Positions 7,512 to 14,217 of a stretch of DNA of 15,820 nucleotides are shown piece after piece. The position numbers and the translations under genes are program-made. Source of the stretch: Nonomuraea sp. (GTDB lineage: Bacteria > Actinomycetota > Actinomycetes > Streptosporangiales > Streptosporangiaceae); NCBI GenBank assembly GCA_013362835.1, contig JABFVJ010000383.1, forward strand, positions 1-15,820. Reading direction: 5' to 3'. Within the stretch, counting starts at the first letter, position 1, and every line of letters starts with the position of its first letter. The notes below the pieces were generated by a model. The model was given only the letters and a program-made list of their open reading frames with translations, did no database searches and had not been told where the DNA came from.

Positions 7512-8534
7512 TCACGCCCGCGTCCACTCCAGCAGCCGCTCCAGCGGCCAGGTGTTGACGATCCGCTCGGCCTCGATCCCGCACCGGGCGGCCCGTTCGC
7601 ATCCGAACCGCTGCCAGTCGAGCTGCCCGGGGGCGTGCGCGTCGGAGTCGATCGAGAACACGCACCCCATCTCGTACGCCAGCCGCATGAGCCGCTTGGG
7701 CGGATCGAGCCGGTCGGGCCTGGAGTTGATCTCCACGGCCACCCCGAACCGCCGGCACGCCTCGAAGACCAGCTCGGCCTCGAACTCCGACTCCGGCCTC
7801 TTGACCCCGCGCTTCCCCCCGGCCTGCACCACCCGCCCGGTGCAGTGGCCGAGCACGTCGACCAGCGGGTCGGCGATGGCGGTGACCATGCGCCTGGTCA
7901 TGTCCTCGCGCCCCATGCGCAGCTTGGAGTGCACGCTCGCGACCACGACGTCGAGCCGTTCGAGCAGCGCGGGCTCCTGGTCGAGCGTGCCGTCGAGATT
8001 GACGTCGACCTCGATGCCGGTGAGGATCCGGAACGGCGCCATCCGTTCGTTCAGCTTGGCCACCACGTCGAGCTGGCGCTCCAGCCGCTCGGCCGACAGG
8101 CCCTTGGCCACGGTCAGCCGCGGCGAGTGGTCGGTGAGCGCCCAATACTCGTGCCCGAGCCCCAGGGCGGCCTCGGCCATCTCCTCGATCGGCGAGCCGC
8201 CGTCGGACCAGTCGGAGTGGCTGTGCAGGTCGCCTTTCAGCGCGCCGCGCAGCGCGGCGGTCTCCTCGTCGAGCTCGACGCCTTCGGTCGCTCGCAATCT
8301 CCGCAAATACGTAGGAACCTGGCCGTCGAGCGCTTCGTTGACGACAAGAGCGGTGACCTTGCCGATGCCGGGAAGATCGCCGAGCCCGCCGGATCGGGCC
8401 AGGCGCGCCAGCTCGCCTTCGGGCAGGTCGTCCACGACGGCGGCCGCGCGGCGGAACGCGCGGACGCGATAGGTGGGCTCACCCGCGCGCTCCAGCAGGA
8501 AGGCGATCTCGCGCAGGGCCTGAACCGGTTCCAT
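7512..8534 (-). CDS. PHP-domain phosphoesterase with PolX-like N-terminal DNA-binding domain, no polymerase core
   Basis: A 340-residue protein. Residues 1-95 resemble the 8-kDa helical domain of family X DNA polymerases (ALREIAFLLERAGEPTYRVRAFRRAA), including a helix-hairpin-helix LPGIGK at 54-59. Residues 100-340 are a PHP metallo-phosphoesterase. The metal ligands expected for the family are visible: His104 and His106 (GDLHSHSDWSDGG), Asp135-His136 (ALTDHS), Glu175 (GIEVDV), His202 (ASVHSKL), His230 (LGHCTGR), and Asp298/His300 (SIDSDAH). The polymerase palm with its catalytic aspartates, which lies between these two parts in bacterial PolX, is absent. A nuclease or end-cleaning role in DNA repair is plausible but inferred; a sugar- or histidinol-phosphate phosphatase is the alternative. 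The ATG has no clear ribosome-binding site and is preceded by TATGAA six bases upstream, so the message may be leaderless. Confidence 0.85.
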   Translation of the reverse strand: MEPVQALREIAFLLERAGEPTYRVRAFRRAAAVVDDLPEGELARLARSGGLGDLPGIGKVTALVVNEALDGQVPTYLRRLRATEGVELDEETAALRGALKGDLHSHSDWSDGGSPIEEMAEAALGLGHEYWALTDHSPRLTVAKGLSAERLERQLDVVAKLNERMAPFRILTGIEVDVNLDGTLDQEPALLERLDVVVASVHSKLRMGREDMTRRMVTAIADPLVDVLGHCTGRVVQAGGKRGVKRPESEFEAELVFEACRRFGVAVEINSRPDRLDPPKRLMRLAYEMGCVFSIDSDAHAPGQLDWQRFGCERAARCGIEAERIVNTWPLERLLEWTRA

Positions 8535-8568
8535 GAGTCATTCATACCCGAGCGAACGACCACCGGCA

Positions 8569-8598
8569 TTGAACGGGAACGAGAGCCACCGGTAGGCT
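8569..8598 (+). promoter_or_regulatory. Promoter of the DUF1190-like/ATP-grasp/DUF350 operon
   Basis: TTGAAC (8569-8574) and TAGGCT (8593-8598) are separated by 18 bases, a very good match to a housekeeping actinobacterial promoter. Transcription would start near 8605, leaving about a 20-nt leader with GCAGGAG just upstream of the ATG at 8625. The divergent PHP gene starts 35 bases to the left of the -35 box. Confidence 0.7.
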
Positions 8599-8624
8599 GA
8601 TCGGCCCAGGAAAGCAGGAGCTAG

Positions 8625-9020
8625 ATGGCACATCCGCCACGCAAACCGGCCGCGCCCCCGCCGCGCAAGTCGTCCAAGGCCGTTCCACTGACCATCCTCG
8701 GGGTCCTGTCGGTGATGCTGGTGGGCTACTGCGCCGCCACGCAGGACGACGACGACGTCACCGCCGACTGCGTCCAGCAGCTCGCCGACGGCACGTACGA
8801 GGTGGTCGACGACGACTACTGCGACGACGACGGCGGTGGCGGATCCCACTACTACGGCGGTTCGCGCGGCGCCTACCTCTGGTACTACGGCGGCACCCGC
8901 ATCGGCAACCGCATCCGCGGCGGCACCACCTACCGCCCGTCCGACGTGAACATCTCCAGCCGCAGCGGCAAGTCGATCCAGCGCGGCGGGTTCGGCAAAA
9001 GCTGGGGCGGCGGGAGCTGA
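8625..9020 (+). CDS. Membrane-anchored DUF1190/YgiB-like protein
   Basis: A 131-residue protein of unknown function. A basic, proline-rich N-terminus (1-19) precedes one membrane segment at about 20-38. By the positive-inside rule the remainder lies outside the cytoplasm. That part holds an acidic region with two cysteines (Cys49, Cys66), a Gly/Tyr-rich stretch (SHYYGGSRGAYLWYYGG) and a tail ending in RSGKSIQRGGFGKSWGGG. The RGGFG tail motif also occurs near the C-terminus of E. coli YgiB (DUF1190), as I recall that sequence. Like YgiB/YjfM, the gene sits directly before a glutathionylspermidine-synthase-like gene. The homology call rests on this motif, the architecture and the gene order rather than on overall identity. 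Residue Tyr35 before Cys36 argues against a lipobox. AGGAG lies four bases before the ATG. Confidence 0.7.
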   Translation: MAHPPRKPAAPPPRKSSKAVPLTILGVLSVMLVGYCAATQDDDDVTADCVQQLADGTYEVVDDDYCDDDGGGGSHYYGGSRGAYLWYYGGTRIGNRIRGGTTYRPSDVNISSRSGKSIQRGGFGKSWGGGS

Positions 9021-9022
9021 CG

Positions 9023-10168
9023 GTGCGCCGCGAGCATGGCACTCCCCGCCCCGGCTGGGAGAAGACGATCGAGAGCCAGGGCCTGGCCTACCACCGTGCC
9101 GCCCACCCCGAGGGCCTGAGCAGGCCCTACTGGGACGAGTCGGTTCACTACGTGCTGTCGATGGCGGAGGTGGAGGCGCTGGAGGAGCAGGTCGAGGAGC
9201 TCCACGGCATGTGCCTGCGCGCCGTCGAGCACGTCGTCTCGACCGGCCGCTACGCCGACTTCGCGATCCCCGAGTGGGCGAGGGAGGAGGTGGCGCGCTC
9301 GTGGGAGCGCCGCGACCCCCACCTGTACGGCCGCTTCGACCTGCGCTACGACGGCACCGGCCCGGCCAAGCTGCTGGAGTACAACGCCGACACGCCGACC
9401 TCGCTCGTGGAGTCGTCGGTGATCCAGTGGTTCTGGCTCCAGGACACCCACCCCGGCGGCGACCAGTGGAACTCCGTCCACGAACGTCTCATCGACCGCT
9501 GGCGTGAGCTGCGGCTGCCGCCGGGGCCCACCCACTTCGCCTTCACCAACGCCGACGAGACGGGCGAGGAGGCCATGACGGTCGCCTACCTGCAGGAGAC
9601 CGCCGAGCAGGCGGGCCGGCAGACGGTCGCCGTGGCCATGGAGGACATCGGCTGGGACGAGCTCAACCGCCGTTTCGTGGACGCGGGCGAGCAGATGATC
9701 CGGTCGGCGTTCAAGCTGTATCCCTGGGAGTGGATGCTGGCCGACGACTTCGGCCACCACGCCGTACGCCACGCCACCTGGATCGAGCCGCTGTGGAAGG
9801 CGCTGCTGTCCAACAAGGCGCTGCTCGCCGTGCTGTGGGAGCTCTACCCCGGCCACCCGTCCCTGCTGCCCGCCTACCTCGACGGGCCGCGCGACCTCAC
9901 CTCCTACATCGCCAAGCCGCTGCTCGGCAGGGAGGGCGCCTCGATGCGCATCGTCACGCCCGAGGGCACCCAGGAGACGCCCGGCCGCTACGGCCAGGAG
10001 GGCTACGTCTTCCAGGGCTTCGAGGCGCTGCCCGCGTTCGAGGGCCAGCGGCCGGTGCTCGGCGCCTGGGTGATCGCCGACGAGGCCGCGGGTCTCGGCA
10101 TCAGGGAGACCACCGGCCTGATCACCGACGACACCTCGTCGTTCGTCCCCCACCGCATAGCGGACTGA
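9023..10168 (+). CDS. Glutathionylspermidine synthase-family ATP-grasp ligase (YgiC/YjfC-like, no amidase domain)
   Basis: A cytoplasmic ATP-grasp amide ligase of 381 residues, equal to the synthetase half only of the two-domain E. coli Gss. Family motifs are GRFDLRYDG (103-111), LLEYNADTPTSLVE (117-130, with expected metal and substrate residues), LYPWEWM (232-238), EPLWKALLSNKALLAVLWEL (255-274), YIAKPLLGREGASM (295-308, with the ATP-contacting Lys298 and a Gly-rich loop) and GAWVIADEAAGLGIRE (347-362). Actinobacteria generally lack glutathione, so the acceptor and amine are probably not glutathione and spermidine; the real substrate is unknown. GTG at 9023 lies two bases after the upstream stop with GGGAG six bases before it, and the DUF350 gene follows after one base, so the three are translationally coupled. 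Confidence 0.88.
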   Translation: MRREHGTPRPGWEKTIESQGLAYHRAAHPEGLSRPYWDESVHYVLSMAEVEALEEQVEELHGMCLRAVEHVVSTGRYADFAIPEWAREEVARSWERRDPHLYGRFDLRYDGTGPAKLLEYNADTPTSLVESSVIQWFWLQDTHPGGDQWNSVHERLIDRWRELRLPPGPTHFAFTNADETGEEAMTVAYLQETAEQAGRQTVAVAMEDIGWDELNRRFVDAGEQMIRSAFKLYPWEWMLADDFGHHAVRHATWIEPLWKALLSNKALLAVLWELYPGHPSLLPAYLDGPRDLTSYIAKPLLGREGASMRIVTPEGTQETPGRYGQEGYVFQGFEALPAFEGQRPVLGAWVIADEAAGLGIRETTGLITDDTSSFVPHRIAD

Positions 10169-10169
10169 C

Positions 10170-10679
10170 ATGACCCTCACCCCCCAGCCCGGCTTCTACG
10201 ACTACATCCAGCACTACAACCGGCCGGCCGCGACGAATGGAACTGACGTGACTCTTCTCGAAACCCTCGCCCGCGGCGCGGGCGCGATCGCGGCCTACGC
10301 GGCCGTCGGCCTGATCCTCCTGGTCGTCGGGTTCTACGTGATCGACTGGGCGACGCCCGGCAAGCTCAGCGAGATCATCCGCACCGAACGCAACCCCAAC
10401 GCCACCCTGCTCACCACCTCGGCCCTGGCCGCGATCGGCCTCATCGTGGCCGCCTCCATCTGGTCCTCGGGCGGCAGGCTCGCCGAAGGGCTCGCGGGCA
10501 CGGCCGTGTTCGGCCTGGTCGGCATCGTGGTGCAGACCGTGGCGATGCTGCTGTTCGACCGGATCGTCGGCATCTCCGTACGTGACCTGGTCAAGGAGAC
10601 CGAGCTGCAGCCCGGCGCGCGGCTGCTCGCGGTCACCCACGTGGCGATCGGCCTGATCACGGCCGCTGCGGTCAGCTGA
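10170..10679 (+). CDS. DUF350 membrane protein (YjfL-like)
   Basis: A 169-residue integral membrane protein with four hydrophobic segments at about 38-58, 78-98, 106-129 and 150-168. The polar link between the first two carries a charged segment (KLSEIIRTERNPNATLL), a layout typical of DUF350, a duplicated two-helix family that includes E. coli YjfL. Function is unknown; in enterobacteria it accompanies the same ATP-grasp and DUF1190 partners. ATG at 10170 follows the ATP-grasp stop by one base. A downstream GTG at 10248 would remove 26 residues and start nearer the first helix. I keep the upstream start because the extra codons show the genomic third-base bias, but the point is open. Confidence 0.8.
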   Translation: MTLTPQPGFYDYIQHYNRPAATNGTDVTLLETLARGAGAIAAYAAVGLILLVVGFYVIDWATPGKLSEIIRTERNPNATLLTTSALAAIGLIVAASIWSSGGRLAEGLAGTAVFGLVGIVVQTVAMLLFDRIVGISVRDLVKETELQPGARLLAVTHVAIGLITAAAVS

Positions 10680-10725
10680 ATACCACCGTTCCGGTCATCG
10701 GAAAGGACCTGGCACTCTAGGAGGC

Positions 10726-11898
10726 GTGACAGACCGGACTCGGGAGGACACCACGCGCAGGCTCGAGCGTGCCATGGGCGCGCTCGGCACGGCGGCGATG
10801 GCGCGCATGGACGACCAGCTCCCCTGGTTCCGGGCGCTCAGCGCCGAGGACCGCTCGTGGGTGGGCCTGGTGGCCCAGGCCGGCATCGCCGCGTTCGTGG
10901 AGTGGTTCCAGCACGCGGGCGAGAACCGTCCGACGCCCAGCATCGAGTTCTTCGGCACGGCCCCGCGCGAGCTCAAGCGGTCGATCTCGCTCCAGCAGAC
11001 GGTCGACATCGTCCGCGTCGTGGTCGAGGTCGTCGAGGCGCAGACCGACGAGCTGGCCGCGCCGGGCGGCGAGGACCAGCTCCAGCAGGCCATGCTCCGC
11101 TACACCCGCGACGTCGCCTTCGCCGCGGCCCACGTCTACGCCCGCGAGGCCGAGGCCAGGGGCTCCTGGGACGCCAGGCTGGAGGCGCTGATCGTCGACG
11201 CGCTCGTCCGCGGCGAGGTCGACGACGGGCTCCACTCCTGGGCCGCCGCGCTCGGCTGGACCTCCTCCCCCGTCGTCGTGATCGCCGGGCACGCCCCCGA
11301 GGGCGACCCGCGCGCGGTCATCGACGGCCTGCGCGAGAAGGGCCGGCGCATCGGCATGGACCTGCTGGCCGGCGTGCAGGCCGACCGGCTGATCGTGATC
11401 GTGGGGGGCGCCGAGAGCGTCCACGACGCGTCCAAGCAGGTCGTGGCCCGCTTCGGCGTGGGGCCCATCGTCATCGGCCCCGAGGTGCCCGACCTGCACG
11501 CCGCCGCGCGCTCGGCGAGGGCCGCGCTGGCGGGGCTCAAGGCGTCCGCGGGCTGGCCGGACGCGCCGCGCCCGGTGCACGCCGAAGACCTTCTGGCCGA
11601 ACGCGCCCTCGACGGCGACACCGACGCCAGGGAACAGCTCATCGAGAACGTCTACCTGCCGCTCGCGGGCACGCCCCTGCTCGATACCCTGGCCACGTAC
11701 CTCGAACAGGGCACCTCGCTGGAGGCGACGGCGCGGCTGCTGTTCGTCCACCCGAACACGGTCCGCTACCGCCTGAAGAAGATCACGGAGCTCACGGGCT
11801 ACCAGCCCACGGAAGGCAGGTCCGCCTTCACGCTCCAGGTCGGGCTCATCCTCGGCCGGCTCTCCGAAGGTGCCGTAACCTGGCGGGCACTAACGTAA
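10726..11898 (+). CDS. fasR: PucR-family regulator of fatty acid synthesis, FasR-like
   Basis: A transcription factor of 390 residues. The N-terminal part (about 10-130, including ARMDDQLPWFRALSAEDRSWVGLVAQAGIAAFVEWF) is the conserved FasR segment. A central GGDEF-like/PucR region follows (about 150-300). The C-terminal PucR helix-turn-helix spans roughly 325-380, with SLEATARLLFVHPNTVRYRL and KKITELTGYQP. In Streptomyces coelicolor FasR sits in this position and activates the fabD-fabH-acpP-fabF operon; synteny here is the same, so the assignment is strong. The GTG start is backed by conserved residues from RRLER onward, but AGGAGG (10719-10724) is only one base from it, unusually close. The next in-frame start, ATG 10774, would cut into the conserved part. 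Confidence 0.9.
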   Translation: MTDRTREDTTRRLERAMGALGTAAMARMDDQLPWFRALSAEDRSWVGLVAQAGIAAFVEWFQHAGENRPTPSIEFFGTAPRELKRSISLQQTVDIVRVVVEVVEAQTDELAAPGGEDQLQQAMLRYTRDVAFAAAHVYAREAEARGSWDARLEALIVDALVRGEVDDGLHSWAAALGWTSSPVVVIAGHAPEGDPRAVIDGLREKGRRIGMDLLAGVQADRLIVIVGGAESVHDASKQVVARFGVGPIVIGPEVPDLHAAARSARAALAGLKASAGWPDAPRPVHAEDLLAERALDGDTDAREQLIENVYLPLAGTPLLDTLATYLEQGTSLEATARLLFVHPNTVRYRLKKITELTGYQPTEGRSAFTLQVGLILGRLSEGAVTWRALT

Positions 11899-11916
11899 GA
11901 GAGCCGAAATCCCCAC

Positions 11917-11931
11917 TGTAGGGTTCCTACA
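11917..11931. promoter_or_regulatory. Inverted repeat upstream of fabD, candidate FasR operator
   Basis: TGTAGG and CCTACA are exact complements separated by three bases (GTT). The site is 18 bases after the fasR stop and 69 bases before the fabD start, where an activator would bind upstream of the -35 region. A related half, CTACAGGG, occurs at 11980-11987. I could not fix the promoter boxes with confidence. Binding by FasR is inferred from gene order and the known role of the family. Confidence 0.5.
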
Positions 11932-12000
11932 AATCACCCCGGACAAAGTTCGTACGGATCTCCACCGCGTGTTGGAGTTCTACAGGGCAAGGTGGTTTTT

Positions 12001-12897
12001 GTGCTTGTACTCGTCGCTCCGGGCCAAGGTGCCCAAACTCCAGGCTTCCTGACCCCCTGGCTCGAGCTGCCCGGTCTGGCCGACAGACTCGGCGCGTGGT
12101 CGGAGGTCACCGGGATCGACCTGGTCGCCTACGGCACCACCGCGGGCGCCGACGAGATCCGCGACACCGCGGTCGCCCAGCCCCTGCTGGTGGCCGCCGC
12201 GCTGGCCGCCGCCGAAGCCCTCGGGGCCGCTCCCGACGTGCTCGCCGGCCACAGCGTGGGCGAGTTCGCCGCGGCGGCGCTGGCCGGGGTGCTCACCCAC
12301 GAGCAGGCGCTGACCCTCGTCCGCGAGCGGGCCAGGGCCATGGCCAAGGCCGCGTCCGTCACCGAGACCGGCATGACCGCCGTGCTCGGCGGCGTCGAGG
12401 AAGACGTGCTCGCCGCCATCGAGAAGCACGGGCTGACCCCCGCCAACATCAACGGCGCGGGCCAGATCGTGGCGGGCGGCACGCTGGAGCAGCTGGCCGC
12501 GTTCAAGGACGACGCGCCGGCCCGCGCCAGGCTCATCCCGCTCAAGGTGGCCGGCGCCTTCCACACCGTCCACATGGCTCCGGCCGTGGAGAGCCTGAGC
12601 GAGGCCGCCGCCGGCGTCGTGCCCGGCGACCCGCGCGTCACGCTGCTGTCCAACGCCGACGGCCGGCCGGCCGCCACCGGCGCGGAGTTCGTACGACGCC
12701 TCATCTCGCAGATCAGCAACCCCGTCCGGTGGGACCTGTGCATGGCGACGATGGCCGAGCTCGGCGTGACCAGGATGATCGAGCTGCTGCCCGGCGGCAC
12801 GCTGACCGGGCTCGCCAAGCGCGGCCTGCGCGGCGTCGAGACCGTGGCGCTGAAGACCCCCGATGACCTCGACGCGGCCAGGGAGCTGATCAAGTGA
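12001..12897 (+). CDS. fabD: Malonyl-CoA:acyl carrier protein transacylase
   Basis: FabD transfers malonyl groups from CoA to acyl carrier protein for chain elongation. The start at GTG 12001 gives MLVLVAPGQGAQTPGFL, the usual actinobacterial N-terminus, with AAGGTGG at 11989-11995 five bases upstream. An in-frame GTG nine bases earlier overlaps that ribosome-binding site and is rejected. The product is 298 residues, normal length. Visible motifs are the nucleophile elbow GHSVGE with Ser85, the catalytic His188 in GAFHTVHM, the GQGAQ oxyanion loop (9-13), and NGAGQIV (151-157). The stop overlaps the next gene by four bases, which indicates translational coupling to fabH. This is the first gene of a fatty acid synthase II operon. 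Confidence 0.96.
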   Translation: MLVLVAPGQGAQTPGFLTPWLELPGLADRLGAWSEVTGIDLVAYGTTAGADEIRDTAVAQPLLVAAALAAAEALGAAPDVLAGHSVGEFAAAALAGVLTHEQALTLVRERARAMAKAASVTETGMTAVLGGVEEDVLAAIEKHGLTPANINGAGQIVAGGTLEQLAAFKDDAPARARLIPLKVAGAFHTVHMAPAVESLSEAAAGVVPGDPRVTLLSNADGRPAATGAEFVRRLISQISNPVRWDLCMATMAELGVTRMIELLPGGTLTGLAKRGLRGVETVALKTPDDLDAARELIK

Positions 12898-13850
12898 GGA
12901 TCCCCGACATCGCCCCGGGCGCTAGGATTCTGGCCCTCGGCCACTACCAGCCGGCCAACGTCGTCACCAACGACGACCTGGCCAAGACCATGGAGACCAA
13001 CGACGAGTGGATCCAGTCGCGGGTCGGCATCAAGGAGCGCAGGGTCGCCGCGAGCACCGAGTCCGTCGAGGACATGGCCGCCCAGGCGGGCGGCAAGGCG
13101 CTCGCCGCGAGCGGCCTGTCCCCCGATGACGTCGACCTGGTGATCGTGGCCACCTGCACGCTGGAGTCCCAGATCCCCAACGCGTCGGCCGTCGTGGCCC
13201 ACCGGCTCGGCATCGACTCCCCCGGCGCGTTCGACGTCAACGCCGCCTGCGCCGGCTTCTGCTACGCGCTCGCCACGGCGAGCTCCGCCGTCCGTGCGGG
13301 CTCGGCCAGGAACGTGCTGGTCATCGGCTCGGAGAAGCTGTCGCAGTGGGTCGACTGGACCGACAGGTCCACGGCGGTGATCTTCGCCGACGGCGCGGGC
13401 GCGGCCGTGGTCGGCCCGTCCGACACGCCCGGCATCGGCCCGGTCGTCTGGGGCAGCGCCGGTGACAAGACCGACGCCATCACCATCGCAGACCGTACGA
13501 AATTCCTCTTCCAGGAAGGCCAGACGGTCTTCCGCTGGGCCACCACCGCGCTGCACCCGGTGGCCCTGGAGGCGTGCGCCCGCGCCGGGGTCGACCCCTC
13601 GGAGCTGTCGGCGTTCGTGCCCCACCAGGCCAACCTTCGCATCATCGAGGCCATCGCGCGCAAGCTCGGTGCCGACCAGGCCGTCGTCGCCCGCGACATC
13701 GTCACCGCGGGCAACACCTCGGCGGCCTCCATCCCACTCGCGCTCTCGCGCATGCTGGAGCGCGGCGAGGTCCGCTCAGGCGGCCTCGCGCTCATCCTCG
13801 GCTTCGGCGCCGGTCTGACCTACGCCGGCCAAGTGATCGAGATTCCGTAG
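12894..13850 (+). CDS. fabH: Beta-ketoacyl-ACP synthase III
   Basis: FabH condenses an acyl-CoA primer with malonyl-ACP to start each fatty acid. In actinomycetes it typically prefers branched short-chain primers. The 318-residue product carries the thiolase-fold catalytic triad: Cys119 in NAACAGF, His244 in VPHQANLRI and Asn274 in TAGNTSAAS. It also has the GFGAGLTY C-terminal strand. It is slightly shorter than Streptomyces FabH because the surface segment after GSAGDKTDAI is reduced by about a dozen residues, which should not affect the active site. The GTG start overlaps the fabD stop in a GTGA arrangement. An 86-base gap with two hairpins separates it from acpP. Confidence 0.96.
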   Translation: MRIPDIAPGARILALGHYQPANVVTNDDLAKTMETNDEWIQSRVGIKERRVAASTESVEDMAAQAGGKALAASGLSPDDVDLVIVATCTLESQIPNASAVVAHRLGIDSPGAFDVNAACAGFCYALATASSAVRAGSARNVLVIGSEKLSQWVDWTDRSTAVIFADGAGAAVVGPSDTPGIGPVVWGSAGDKTDAITIADRTKFLFQEGQTVFRWATTALHPVALEACARAGVDPSELSAFVPHQANLRIIEAIARKLGADQAVVARDIVTAGNTSAASIPLALSRMLERGEVRSGGLALILGFGAGLTYAGQVIEIP

Positions 13851-13853
13851 GAT

Positions 13854-13904
13854 CCGGTACGGCTCCCCGCCGCACCGGTCAGAGCTTGCACGGCACAGCC
13901 GTGC
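13854..13904 (+). promoter_or_regulatory. Two stem-loops between fabH and acpP
   Basis: The first hairpin pairs CCGGTACGGC (13854-13863) with GCCGCACCGG (13869-13878) with one A-C mismatch and a five-base loop. The second pairs GCACGGC (13888-13894) with GCCGTGC (13898-13904) around ACA. The pair directly follows fabH and precedes acpP, whose product is needed in excess of its neighbours. They could act as a partial terminator, an RNA-processing site, or a stabiliser at the 5' end of acpP mRNA. The choice is inference. Confidence 0.5.
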
Positions 13905-13936
13905 GAAACCCATGAAACCAAAGGAGAACTAGCGAC

Positions 13937-14176
13937 ATGGCTGCCACCGAGCAGGAGATCCTCGCGGGCCTCGGCAAGATCATCAACGAGATCACCGGCA
14001 TTCCCGCCAACGAGGTGACCCCGGAGAAGAACTTCGTCGACGACCTCGACATCGACTCCCTGTCCATGGTCGAGATCGCCGTGGCCGCTCAGGACGAGTT
14101 CGGCGTCGAGATCCCCGACGACCAGCTCAAGAACCTGAAGACGGTCAAGGACGTCCTCAACTTCATCCAGGGCTAG
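13937..14176 (+). CDS. acpP: Acyl carrier protein
   Basis: A small acidic protein (79 residues) that carries growing acyl chains on a 4'-phosphopantetheine arm. The attachment serine is Ser41 in DIDSLSMVEI, flanked by the acidic helix 2 (EIAVAAQDEFGVEIPDD) that docks to FabD, FabH and FabF. Length and the N-terminal pattern EILAGLGKIINEITG are standard. AAGGAG (13921-13926) lies ten bases before the ATG. The location between fabH and fabF shows it serves fatty acid rather than polyketide synthesis. Confidence 0.97.
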   Translation: MAATEQEILAGLGKIINEITGIPANEVTPEKNFVDDLDIDSLSMVEIAVAAQDEFGVEIPDDQLKNLKTVKDVLNFIQG

Positions 14177-14217
14177 AACGAACGAACTGCCGGCCTGACC
14201 AGTAAGGAGCGCAAAAA

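Noticed and set aside
9023..10168. True glutathionylspermidine synthetase/amidase
   Set aside because: The amidase domain is missing, and an actinobacterium is expected to use mycothiol; only the fold family is claimed.
10689..10703. Small dyad TTCCG-GTCAT-CGGAA between the DUF350 gene and fasR
   Set aside because: It has only five base pairs and no supporting context; it could be a weak terminator or operator but is too short to annotate.
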